Shown one piece after another: positions 1 through 7,849 of a stretch of DNA of 64,000 bases (position 1 is its first letter; each line of letters begins with the position of its first letter). The translations under genes and the position numbers were made by a program. The notes below the pieces were generated by a model that saw nothing but the letters and a program-made list of their open reading frames with translations, did no database searches and was not told the origin of the DNA. Source of the DNA: Methanosarcina thermophila TM-1 (GTDB lineage Archaea; Halobacteriota; Methanosarcinia; Methanosarcinales; Methanosarcinaceae); the NCBI RefSeq assembly GCF_000969885.1, contig NZ_CP009501.1, positions 2,742,908 through 2,806,907 of the forward strand. Reading direction: 5' to 3'.

Positions 1-233
1 TCGTATGCTTCTATGGTATCGTGGTCCGTAAACGTGATATAATCCATTCCGAGCTTGAGTGCTTTCTCATAAAGGTTTTCCGGATGCATGTCTTTAACAG
101 GAAGTACGTCGAAAGAACAAGTGGTATGAATGTGCAGATCTGCTCGCTTCCACCCCTCTTCTATAAGCTCGGCTGCCTTTTCCGGAGCTATCAGTCTCTC
201 CTCGTAGTTCCTTTGCCTTCTTCCCATAGGCAT
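1..233 (-). CDS. PHP-domain metal-dependent phosphoesterase (N-terminal part, cut by window edge)
   Basis: Amino-terminal part of a PHP (polymerase and histidinol phosphatase) domain protein; the remainder lies beyond the left edge. The visible ~77 residues read on the minus strand contain DLHIHTTCSFD, with the HxH metal ligands, and about 30 residues later TDHDT, the two hallmark motifs of this fold. Two in-frame ATGs are possible, at 233 and 227, two codons apart. Neither has a strong ribosome binding site. Family members hydrolyse phosphate esters or nucleotides using bound divalent metals; the exact substrate cannot be told from this fragment. The family call is secure, the start is not. 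Confidence 0.8.
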   Translation of the reverse strand, partial: MPMGRRQRNYEERLIAPEKAAELIEEGWKRADLHIHTTCSFDVLPVKDMHPENLYEKALKLGMDYITFTDHDTIEAY

Positions 234-707
234 AAAACCCGACAATTCAATTTAATCTTGATTATTTTTATTAAGTATTAAATTTCTCCCCAATATATTA
301 TATCTTTTTTTAAGATTAAGGTTTTCCGAATGGATTTATCGGGATTCAGGTTTGTCTGATTTGCAAATAAAACATTATTAAATGTCTTTTTGATATTTTA
401 GCATCCCTCCACACTTCTGTTCTATCCTTGTCATCATATTTATAAATATACTGAAATATTTCTATATTTTCTCAAAATATCGGTGATTAACTGTGGATTT
501 GTTTAGAATTTCCCGCCTTTTTTGAAAAACTTGAAAGGAATTCAAAAAATAAATTTTTTTGGAAAAACGGAATTCTTAAATAACTTTAGGAATTAGCCTT
601 TTAATCGGTTTTGGAAGCAGCCTTTAATTGGTTTTATATCTGCAGCTGTATCAGCCACTTTCTTTGTTTTGGCATGAAAATTTTCTACAAGGCAGAAAGC
701 AATTTCA
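234..707. other. Intergenic, no gene seen
   Basis: AT-rich spacer between two minus-strand genes. It holds a short imperfect direct repeat (AGCCTTTTAATCGGTTTT and AGCCTTTAATTGGTTTT, near 595-640) and TATA-like stretches. I see no convincing reading frame or RNA gene. Confidence 0.5.
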
Positions 708-1811
708 TCAGGAAAATTTTATCTCATCAAATAGAACGGCTAACATTCTCGAATCTGCCGATTCTCCAATAGAGAGGGGAGATATTGGAGATTCATGAAT
801 AAAATCTATAACTAAATACCCGTTTTCCATATTAATGTCTTTTAAATCAAATTCATGAGAATAGCCGCCTTTTGTAAAATCCATGCTTCCTACACATTTT
901 CCATTTACATACACTAAGCTGCTATTATTTTTATATGAACTACATTTTACGGTCATTTTTTTAGGTTTTGTATTTACTTTTAACCCTATTCTTGTTTTAT
1001 TTCCTATTGACCACCTGCCATGAGGTTCAGGGTGGGATAAACCCAGATAAACAAACCTGTTATTATCATCATGTTTACCATGGGAACTTTTAAAATTAAG
1101 GCGATTATTCTTTAAAGGAAGCACTTCGGAAAGATAAATCGTTTTATGCGAGAAATTAATGGAAAAGTGGCTGAGGATATTCTTCCAGTGCAAATCCGAT
1201 CCTGGCCAGTTGCTCTCGTCATGGTATACTCTTGCAAGGTAGATATTATCATCTATTTTATTTATCTCGGAAATTTTTTCGGAGCAAAGATAAACTACCA
1301 GGATATCGAAGTCCAGTTGTGGGAAACCAGAACTTATTGTTTCTTTTATTCTGTATACGTCTTGGAGATCCTCTTCAGATCCCACAAATATAACAAACAG
1401 GGCATTTTCGGATCTTCTGCACCATTCATAAAACCTATTGATCCGCCGATTATATTTCTCCATTACCTTGCTGTACTCACTTCTGGAGATCTTACTTCCA
1501 GTCTCCTTAAAATCATGGACCGATAGAAGCCAGTTCAACCTGTCCCTTACTAAAAATTTCCCATCTCTTCTTCCCTCGATTTCCAGGTTCTCATACCGAA
1601 AAAAATCTTCAAAATTATTTTTTATTAAATAGTTTACTCTTTCGGGAGATCCTACTATCCAGTCAAAAGGTCCTGCAAAAAGTCTCAGGCTATTCTGTTC
1701 CATTTTACTGGCAACTATGCAGGCTGCTCCAAGACTTACCGCAAAATCATATGATCGACCGTTCCTGAGATCCTGACCTAAAGAACCGACAATCTCATCG
1801 CTAGAATTCAT
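708..1811 (-). CDS. DUF1796 family putative cysteine peptidase-like protein
   Basis: A 367-residue protein. The first 100 residues carry the DUF1796 (putative papain-like cysteine peptidase) signature: SLGAAC with Cys31, then PFDW at 48-51, and a conserved His in LLSVHDF near residue 99. About residues 130-200 look like an alpha/beta continuation. From ~255 a separate beta-rich C-terminal domain begins with HPEPHGRWS, a motif I associate with carbohydrate-related accessory domains in surface-polysaccharide proteins. No signal peptide or membrane segment is visible, so it is probably cytoplasmic. No operon partner; both neighbours are over 200 bp away. Family members are often encoded near cell-surface glycan genes, but the biochemical role is unproven. 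The start ATG has only a weak ribosome binding site. Confidence 0.7.
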   Translation of the reverse strand: MNSSDEIVGSLGQDLRNGRSYDFAVSLGAACIVASKMEQNSLRLFAGPFDWIVGSPERVNYLIKNNFEDFFRYENLEIEGRRDGKFLVRDRLNWLLSVHDFKETGSKISRSEYSKVMEKYNRRINRFYEWCRRSENALFVIFVGSEEDLQDVYRIKETISSGFPQLDFDILVVYLCSEKISEINKIDDNIYLARVYHDESNWPGSDLHWKNILSHFSINFSHKTIYLSEVLPLKNNRLNFKSSHGKHDDNNRFVYLGLSHPEPHGRWSIGNKTRIGLKVNTKPKKMTVKCSSYKNNSSLVYVNGKCVGSMDFTKGGYSHEFDLKDINMENGYLVIDFIHESPISPLSIGESADSRMLAVLFDEIKFS

Positions 1812-2042
1812 GAGTGGTTATCTTTGAGACTATGGAATAAATCTTTTGTTTGAAGTGAAGGATATCCTGTCCTTGTGGGCTCTGAGCATAGTTCTTCTCT
1901 ATCTTTATCGGCAGCTTTCTTTCCTCCAAAAAACAGTTTTAATGTTGAACCCAAGATTTTTCTTCCTCTTCAGATTCTATTTCTCCTTAAATTATAATAC
2001 TGGGAATCTTAATACTAATAATGACTCTTTTTCGGGGGGAGT

Positions 2043-3407
2043 ATGAAGATTAAGTCAATTAATCCTTATACTGAAGAGGTAAACTGGACATATGACTCGT
2101 TTTCTTTCGCAGAGTGCGAGGCCAAAATTGAAAACTCCAGGGCTGCTTTTTCAGTTTGGAGTTTACTGCCTGTGGAGGAAAGGGCAAAGCATTTCACACG
2201 GGTCTCCAGTGTCCTTCGGCAAAATACTGAGATCTATGCCGAAATTATTACCAAGGAAATGGGAAAACCTATCAGGCAATCAAGGCACGAGATTGAAAAA
2301 TGCGCCTGGCTTTGCGATTATTACGCAGAAAATGCAGCAGAATTTCTGAAAGACGAGATTGTGGATACGGGAGCTGAGAAAAGTTATGTAGCTTTTGAGC
2401 CACTCGGGGTAATTTTTGGGATAATGCCCTGGAATTTTCCTTTCTGGCAGGTCTTCAGGTTTGCAGTGCCCACAATGTGTGCAGGAAATGTATGCGTTAT
2501 CAAACATGCATCAAATGTGCCAAGGTCGGCACTAGAGATTGAGAAAGTTTTTATTGAAGCCGGGTTTCTAGAAAACGTTTTTACTTCCCTTTTAATTGAC
2601 GCGAAGACTGCAAGGGAAATTATTGAAAAAGAAATGGTAGATGGAGTTTCGCTTACCGGCAGCGTAGGTGCAGGCTCGGAGATAGGGGAACTTGCCGGAA
2701 AACTGATCAAGCCTGTTGTGCTGGAACTGGGAGGTTCAGATCCTTTTATAGTACTTGAGGATGCTGACATTGAGAAAGCTGCGCAGGCGGCTGTAAAGTC
2801 CCGATTCCTGAATGCCGGGCAGAGCTGTATTGCTGCCAAGCGGCTCATTGTTGTAGAGGACATTGCTGTGGATTTCTTCAAGGCATTTGAACGCCGCGTG
2901 CAGGAACTGAAAATCGGGGATCCTATGGATGAGGAAACCGATATAGGACCGATTGCAAAGAATGAATTTCTCAATAGTCTTGAGAGGGTTTTGAGAGATG
3001 CGAAAAAGAACGGTGCAAAACCCCATATTTACGGAGAAAAGCCTGAAAGAGGTTTTTTCTTCAATCCAGTTATTATCCCCGCAGCCAGTATAAATATGGA
3101 AGTATGCAATGTCGAGGTTTTCGGACCAATTGCCCCAATAATCACTGTAAAAGATGAGAATGAGGCTGTAGAAATTGCAAATTCTACCATATACGGGCTC
3201 GCGGCCAAAATCTGGTCTCAAGACCTGGAAAGGGCTGAAAGGCTCGCAAAAAGAATAAAGTGTGGGTCTATATCTATCAATGGAATGATTAAATCCGATC
3301 CCAGGCTGCCTTTTGGTGGAGTAAAAAAATCCGGAGTAGGGCGAGAACTTTCCCAGTATGGGCTCAGGGGATTTGTAAATATAAAGACAGTCGTTGTCAA
3401 TAAATAA
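2043..3407 (+). CDS. Aldehyde dehydrogenase family protein (succinate-semialdehyde dehydrogenase type)
   Basis: A 454-residue NAD(P)-dependent aldehyde dehydrogenase that oxidises an aldehyde to its acid. Recognisable elements in order are the PWNFP motif with Asn131, the cofactor-binding SLTGSVGAG loop (203-211), the general-base Glu228 in LELGGSDP, and the catalytic Cys262 in NAGQSCIAAKR. Length and motifs fit the short succinate-semialdehyde dehydrogenase-like branch common in archaea and bacteria. The ATG at 2043 follows a purine-rich GGGGGAGT. It stands alone; the next gene is about 95 bp downstream and its stop codon lies inside a 39-bp direct repeat. The substrate (succinate semialdehyde, lactaldehyde or another) cannot be fixed from sequence. 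Confidence 0.9.
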   Translation: MKIKSINPYTEEVNWTYDSFSFAECEAKIENSRAAFSVWSLLPVEERAKHFTRVSSVLRQNTEIYAEIITKEMGKPIRQSRHEIEKCAWLCDYYAENAAEFLKDEIVDTGAEKSYVAFEPLGVIFGIMPWNFPFWQVFRFAVPTMCAGNVCVIKHASNVPRSALEIEKVFIEAGFLENVFTSLLIDAKTAREIIEKEMVDGVSLTGSVGAGSEIGELAGKLIKPVVLELGGSDPFIVLEDADIEKAAQAAVKSRFLNAGQSCIAAKRLIVVEDIAVDFFKAFERRVQELKIGDPMDEETDIGPIAKNEFLNSLERVLRDAKKNGAKPHIYGEKPERGFFFNPVIIPAASINMEVCNVEVFGPIAPIITVKDENEAVEIANSTIYGLAAKIWSQDLERAERLAKRIKCGSISINGMIKSDPRLPFGGVKKSGVGRELSQYGLRGFVNIKTVVVNK

Positions 3408-3472
3408 AGAGTAATTTTTAGATAAATAGTGTTATTGTCAATAAATAAGGAGGAATTTTTAAATAAATAGTG
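3393..3472. repeat. Two 39-bp direct repeats at the end of the aldehyde dehydrogenase gene
   Basis: Copies at 3393-3431 and 3434-3472 differ at only a few positions and are 2 bp apart. The first copy includes the last codons and stop of the aldehyde dehydrogenase gene, so the second looks like a local duplication of the gene end into the spacer. Confidence 0.85.
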
Positions 3473-3502
3473 CCTTTGACATCCAATAGTTAGGGGGGAA
3501 AT

Positions 3503-3883
3503 GTGTTGTCTGAATCAACTAAACAGGATATAATGTCCAGATTAACCAGATTAGAACAGAAAATTAACGATCTGGATAGAAGTTCAGATGCTCTTATAGA
3601 TGAATTAGAGAGTTTGCAAGCTGTAGCCAGAGAATTAAATATGACAGACTTTGTTGATAAATTCGATGAATACCTCGAAGAGGTAGGACAGATTAAAGAA
3701 GATCTAAGCTGCAAATTATCTGATGAAATCGAAGATGAACAGATGAGGGAACTGGTAGAATCAAGGATGAAAACCATTCCGGCGGAAATTGAAACTCTAA
3801 GGAACGAATACAATGATGCTCGCAGTAAACTCGCAGAGATCAGGGAAGAATTAAGAAGAATAAGAGTGAATAAGCAGGACTAA
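3503..3883 (+). CDS. Small coiled-coil protein, unknown function
   Basis: A 126-residue, highly charged, Glu/Lys-rich protein that I do not recognise. Nearly its whole length is predicted helix with heptad-like leucine and isoleucine spacing (about residues 8-50 and 85-122), pointing to a coiled-coil or helical hairpin. There are no Cys pairs, signal peptide or membrane segments. A GTG start at 3503 is chosen because it follows GGGGGGAA closely; an ATG at 3501 is in another frame. It follows the aldehyde dehydrogenase by 95 bp in the same direction and may be co-transcribed with it. Confidence 0.65.
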   Translation: MLSESTKQDIMSRLTRLEQKINDLDRSSDALIDELESLQAVARELNMTDFVDKFDEYLEEVGQIKEDLSCKLSDEIEDEQMRELVESRMKTIPAEIETLRNEYNDARSKLAEIREELRRIRVNKQD

Positions 3884-4359
3884 ATGTTACACGGTTTAAT
3901 ACTGAGCCTTTTTACATAGAATATGGCAACCATGATCTTTGTATAGAATACATAGAATATTAAAATCGGTAAGCCTGCGTTTAAGCCTATTAACACTCAA
4001 AATGGAGCCTGCACTACTCCTACCAACTGATGCGGGTTTCAATATATTTTAAAGATAGTTATTAAGAAATTTATTTAACTTTTTTAGCCGGATAACATTT
4101 CACCGGGTTCGAGCACATTCCTTAAAAAATTTAATGTTACAGGAGGTCATGCATTTTTCAATAGGTTTTCAATTGACTTTATTAGGCTGAAAAATATAGA
4201 AATAAATATATGACGTAGTTCGTTTCAATAATTTAGAGCTTTTTATTCTGAAAATTTCTACAGAGCTCAAAAAAATTCTTCAGTATAGTATCCAACCTAA
4301 GTAAGCGACATGTTCTGCAAAAAAGCCGCTATTAACAAATCAGGCAGAATGAGGTAGAT
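3884..4359. other. Intergenic, no gene seen
   Basis: AT-rich spacer of 476 bp with a TATA-like AATAAATATATGA near 4201-4213, perhaps serving the gene that starts at 4360. No reading frame or RNA gene can be supported. Confidence 0.5.
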
Positions 4360-5421
4360 ATGATGTGGAAAGATCATGGAGAGCTATTTAAGAGGAACAT
4401 TAAAAACCCTATACTTACCGTCGATGATTGGCCGTATCGAGCTCACTCCGTATTTAACCCTGCAGCAGCTATAGTTAATGGGACAACTTTATTAATGGTG
4501 CGTGTCGAGGATCATCGAGGCTTTTCTCACTTTACAGTAGCCAGGAGTGAAAACGGGATTGATGGCTGGGAAATTGACCCTGAGCCAACCTTTATGCCAG
4601 ACCCTGAAAATTACCCTGAAGAAATATACGGCATTGAAGACCCGCGTATAACTTATATAGACGAGATGGGAAAATGGGCTGTAGCATATACGGCTTTTTC
4701 TGATTCCGGTCCATTAACAGCTCTTGCATTTACCAAGGATTTCCGTAATTTTGAACGGGTAGGAGCTACCCTGCCGCCCGAAAATAAAGATGCTGCCGTT
4801 TTTCCTGTAAGATTTAAAGGCAAATGGGCAATGTTACACAGGCCTGTATCTGGTATGGCGGGCGCAAAGGCAAATATCTGGATCTCCTTTTCTCCAGATA
4901 TGAAATACTGGGGAGAACACGAAGTTCTTCTTTATGCTCGAGAAGGCGGATGGTGGGACGCCCGAAAAATCGGATTATCCCCGCAGCCATTACGTACACC
5001 TGATGGGTGGCTAATCATGTATCATGGAGTACGCCAGACAACGGCTAAAGCAAGTTATAGGCTTGGGCTAGCTCTTCTTGATCTTGAGGATCCCAGAAAA
5101 GTGCTCCACAGGTCGGAAGGCTGGGTTTTCGGACCGCGTGAAATGTATGAACGCAGTGGGGATGTTAATGATGTTGTTTTCCCTTGCGGATGGGTTGTTG
5201 TAGATGATGAACTCCGTATTTATTACGGAAGCGCGGATACTTCTGTGTCATTAGCTACTGCAAAAATGAGTGATGTCCTGGAGTACATACATCAATGCCC
5301 GGAAACTCAATGCCCCGAGGAGCACTGCAGATGGTTTGAAGAAAGCAGGAGACCTTCAAATGAAGCTAAAGATGGCGTTAAAATAATAGTCAAAAGTAAA
5401 ACTCCATCAGTACATAGTTGA
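4360..5421 (+). CDS. Glycoside hydrolase family 130 protein (beta-mannoside phosphorylase-like)
   Basis: A 353-residue five-bladed beta-propeller enzyme of family GH130, whose members phosphorolyse or hydrolyse beta-mannosides such as mannosyl-glucose or beta-1,2-mannobiose. Diagnostic motifs are FNPAA (32-36), VRVEDHRGFS (48-57) and IEDPR (92-96), which carries the catalytic Asp, followed by the late MYHGVR and YGSADTS motifs. Start at the first of two adjacent ATGs (4360), preceded by GAGGTAGAT. The last ~40 residues, with several Cys (CPETQCPEEHC), are a tail beyond the propeller. It has no signal peptide and is likely cytoplasmic. A debranching-type glucosidase lies 2.4 kb downstream on the other strand, suggesting a carbohydrate locus. 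Methanosarcina is not known for sugar catabolism, so transfer from bacteria or a role in storage or compatible-solute glycans are possibilities. Confidence 0.85.
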   Translation: MMWKDHGELFKRNIKNPILTVDDWPYRAHSVFNPAAAIVNGTTLLMVRVEDHRGFSHFTVARSENGIDGWEIDPEPTFMPDPENYPEEIYGIEDPRITYIDEMGKWAVAYTAFSDSGPLTALAFTKDFRNFERVGATLPPENKDAAVFPVRFKGKWAMLHRPVSGMAGAKANIWISFSPDMKYWGEHEVLLYAREGGWWDARKIGLSPQPLRTPDGWLIMYHGVRQTTAKASYRLGLALLDLEDPRKVLHRSEGWVFGPREMYERSGDVNDVVFPCGWVVVDDELRIYYGSADTSVSLATAKMSDVLEYIHQCPETQCPEEHCRWFEESRRPSNEAKDGVKIIVKSKTPSVHS

Positions 5422-5978
5422 TGTTTTCACCTACTGGTTTCCAGTATTAAGTATAAAGTATAATTGAATATGATTGCATTTTCACAGACCGAACCAGATT
5501 CGTCCGCACCAGGGTAGGGAACGAAATCTGGTCCAGAGCTTATCATCGACAGATTTGAGATGAGGCTCATCGAAGAAGTCAAATCTGGTCTTGAACTTTT
5601 CACGAAGCTCGCGAAAGAGAATCTATAAAAACTGGAAGACGGGCGAGGGGCGTAAGAACTTTGGCGTAAACAGGGCGTTAAGAGATTCTTATGCCCAGGC
5701 TCTTATTTTTTATCAAAATTGCTTGAGTAATTTGCGAATTCGCTCCAAAACCTATAGTCAAAGTATGAATGATAGAAAACAGCATAGTTCCCAATTTTAG
5801 AAAATTGCAGCAATTATGATTCTTCTCTTGAATTAGAAAGGAAGCATTTGAAGCTGGTTGTCTTTCACGGAAACATAAGGAATGTGAAATAATTTTGGAA
5901 CAAATAATAACCATAAGTATATAACTGCATATCTCACAAGTCTATACGGGGAGGAATAAATTCGGCGGGTGAAAGACA
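5422..5978. other. Intergenic with inverted repeat and possible gene relic
   Basis: 557 bp. Near its start an imperfect inverted repeat (ACCAGATTCG at 5493-5502 and CGAAATCTGGT at 5522-5532) could form a hairpin after the GH130 gene. A short open stretch between about 5515 and 5627 reads as amphipathic helix (it contains RFEMRLIEEVKSGLELF) but has no start codon and is stopped on both sides, so it may be a gene relic. I cannot name its source. Confidence 0.35.
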
Positions 5979-6290
5979 ATGGGGGTTAAAGAAATAATAT
6001 ATGCAGTTGAGATCTGGTCTGTGAAGCAGGGAAAAGAGGAAGAGTTTCTGAAAATCTGGACAGATCTGGCTAACTGGACTAAGGATAATGAGATGTGTAA
6101 CACTGGAGCTGTCCTGTTGCAAGATCTAGAACAAAAGAACCGGTTTATATCATTTGGTTCGTGGAAAACTCCAGCTTGCGTGCAGGCATGGCGAGAGCAA
6201 CCGGAATTTAAAGCAGCTTTTGTGAAACTGAAAGAATTGTGTGATGAGATAAAACTGAGCACAATGAAAAACGTATTTAGTATTTCATAA
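5979..6290 (+). CDS. Antibiotic biosynthesis monooxygenase (ABM) domain protein
   Basis: A 103-residue single-domain protein of the dimeric alpha-beta barrel type. It opens with the strand EIIYAVEIW, continues with the helix KQGKEEEFLKIWTDLANWT, and has a later strand RFISFGSWKT and helix ACVQAWREQPEF, the order expected for ABM/YgiN-like domains. Members include small cofactor-free monooxygenases and many of unknown substrate. The ATG at 5979 follows a purine-rich GGCGGGTGAAAG. It is separated from an old yellow enzyme gene by 220 bp on the opposite strand; both are redox-type enzymes, but no link can be shown. Confidence 0.7.
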   Translation: MGVKEIIYAVEIWSVKQGKEEEFLKIWTDLANWTKDNEMCNTGAVLLQDLEQKNRFISFGSWKTPACVQAWREQPEFKAAFVKLKELCDEIKLSTMKNVFSIS

Positions 6291-6510
6291 GGCACTATGT
6301 GATGTAAAATTAGCAATGTAATTTGTTAAAAGAAAAATAAGAGAGTTCTCTATAGTCTGCGGGGTTGGGATAAATTTTCAGTAAGCTCTGAGACCAGTCC
6401 GAAGGTCAGCACCAGTTGTGCAAAATCTTCGAGATATGAGATTTTTTCAGCTAATGTATAACCTGTAAACTATCCATCCTCGCAGACTTACAGTAAAACC
6501 TTTTTAATCA

Positions 6511-7602
6511 TCATCTATCGGTCAGTGTCGGATAGTCCGTGTAGCCTTTCTCGCCGCCCACGTAGAATGTAGCCACGTCTGGCTCGTTTAGCGGCGCATT
6601 TTGCCTGAAACGCTTCGGCAGGTCAGGATTTGCGAGGAATGGTACCCCGAAAGAGATCAGGTCGGCTTCGCCGCTGGCAATAGCTTCGTTTCCACTCTGG
6701 AGATCATAGCCGCCGTTCAGTATTAGCGTCCTTTCAAAAATTTTGCGCAGGGTAGGCCCAAGCCGTGTTTTGGGTGGCACAAACCCCATCCTGCCTCCGA
6801 TAGGCTCGATTAGATGAAGGTACCCCATGCCGATTTTGTTAAGCTCTCTGGCGAGATAGGAAAATGTTTCCCTTGGATTAGCATCCGACATAGAATGACC
6901 GGTATTGTGAGGAGAGATGCGATAGCCAACACGGTTGCCACCCCATACCTCAATTACAGCTTTTGCGACTTCAAGAGGCAGACGGGCACGGTTCTCAAGG
7001 CTACCGCCGTACTCATCAGTTCGCGTGTTAGATCCGCTCCGCAGGAACTGGTCAAGGAGGTAGCCGTTAGCGCCATGAATTTCTACGCCATCGAAACCCG
7101 CCGTTTTGGCGTTTTCTGCTGCCTGCCGGAACTGTCTGACGATGTCCGGTATTTCGTTGGTTTCAAGAGCCCTGGGTACTGGTATTGGCTTTTTTCCACT
7201 TGGCGTGTGGACAGTACCTTCGACTGGTAGCGCGGATGGTGCAACGGGCAGAGCGCCCCCCAGGAGGTCGGGGTGAGAGATTCGCCCTACGTGCCAGAGC
7301 TGGATGAAAATCCTGCCGCCAGCCTGGTGGACGGCGTCCGTCACCTTTTTCCAGCCAGCGACCTGTGCTGCAGAGTAAATACCTGGTGTATGAATGTAGC
7401 CCACTCCTTGTGGGCTAACCTGCGAACCCTCGGTGATAATCATGCCGGCAGAGGCTCGCTGCACATAATAAGTAGCCATCAAAGGAACCGGAACATCGCC
7501 ATCCCCTGCGCGGTTGCGAGTCATTGGCGCCATTACTATACGGTTTGGCAGTATGAGATCGCCCATCTTATACTGTGAAAAAAGGTTTATGTCTCTTTCC
7601 AT
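6511..7602 (-). CDS. Old yellow enzyme family alkene reductase (NemA-like)
   Basis: A 363-residue FMN-dependent NAD(P)H oxidoreductase of the old yellow enzyme family, which reduces activated C=C bonds in enones, maleimides or nitroesters. Visible features are the N-terminal LPNRIVMAPMTR, IQLWHVGR, the substrate-binding FDGVEIHGANGYLLDQF, SNTRTDEYGGS, and a C-terminal FMN phosphate region (NGGY, SFGVPFLANPD). Length matches bacterial NemA-type enzymes. A strong AGGGGG ribosome binding site precedes the ATG. Its codon use is richer in G and C than the surrounding genes and the protein looks bacterial, so I infer horizontal acquisition. It is likely cytoplasmic and acts in stress or detoxification; the natural substrate is unknown. 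Confidence 0.93.
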   Translation of the reverse strand: MERDINLFSQYKMGDLILPNRIVMAPMTRNRAGDGDVPVPLMATYYVQRASAGMIITEGSQVSPQGVGYIHTPGIYSAAQVAGWKKVTDAVHQAGGRIFIQLWHVGRISHPDLLGGALPVAPSALPVEGTVHTPSGKKPIPVPRALETNEIPDIVRQFRQAAENAKTAGFDGVEIHGANGYLLDQFLRSGSNTRTDEYGGSLENRARLPLEVAKAVIEVWGGNRVGYRISPHNTGHSMSDANPRETFSYLARELNKIGMGYLHLIEPIGGRMGFVPPKTRLGPTLRKIFERTLILNGGYDLQSGNEAIASGEADLISFGVPFLANPDLPKRFRQNAPLNEPDVATFYVGGEKGYTDYPTLTDR

Positions 7603-7849
7603 GATAACCCCCTCTTTAAGCCTGACTGGTTGCCAGTTCGAGTTTCTCAGATTTTCTTATTTTCTCGCTCTCGGTGGAGAGATCATAATCCATAAACTTA
7701 AATGACATGCTTTTGGATCAGAAAAATTCCTTTATTTTTCCGGTATGAGGCAGACGCTTATGGTTACATTGATGTTTTTGCCATATGCCCCCCCCCTGAT
7801 TTTATTGTTAATTCTGTTTTCTTCAATTTCTTTCCGTTCAGTTCCGGCG

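Noticed and set aside
1846-2046. 66-codon frame before the aldehyde dehydrogenase
   Set aside because: TTG start without ribosome binding site, no domain, ends across the next start codon; looks like chance.
2384-2974. 196-codon minus-strand frame inside the aldehyde dehydrogenase gene
   Set aside because: Antisense shadow of a clear enzyme gene; Ser-rich low-complexity translation typical of such shadows.
5591-5800. 69-codon plus-strand frame starting MNFSRSSRKRIYKNW
   Set aside because: No ribosome binding site, no known motif, odd composition; overlaps a possible older relic in another frame.
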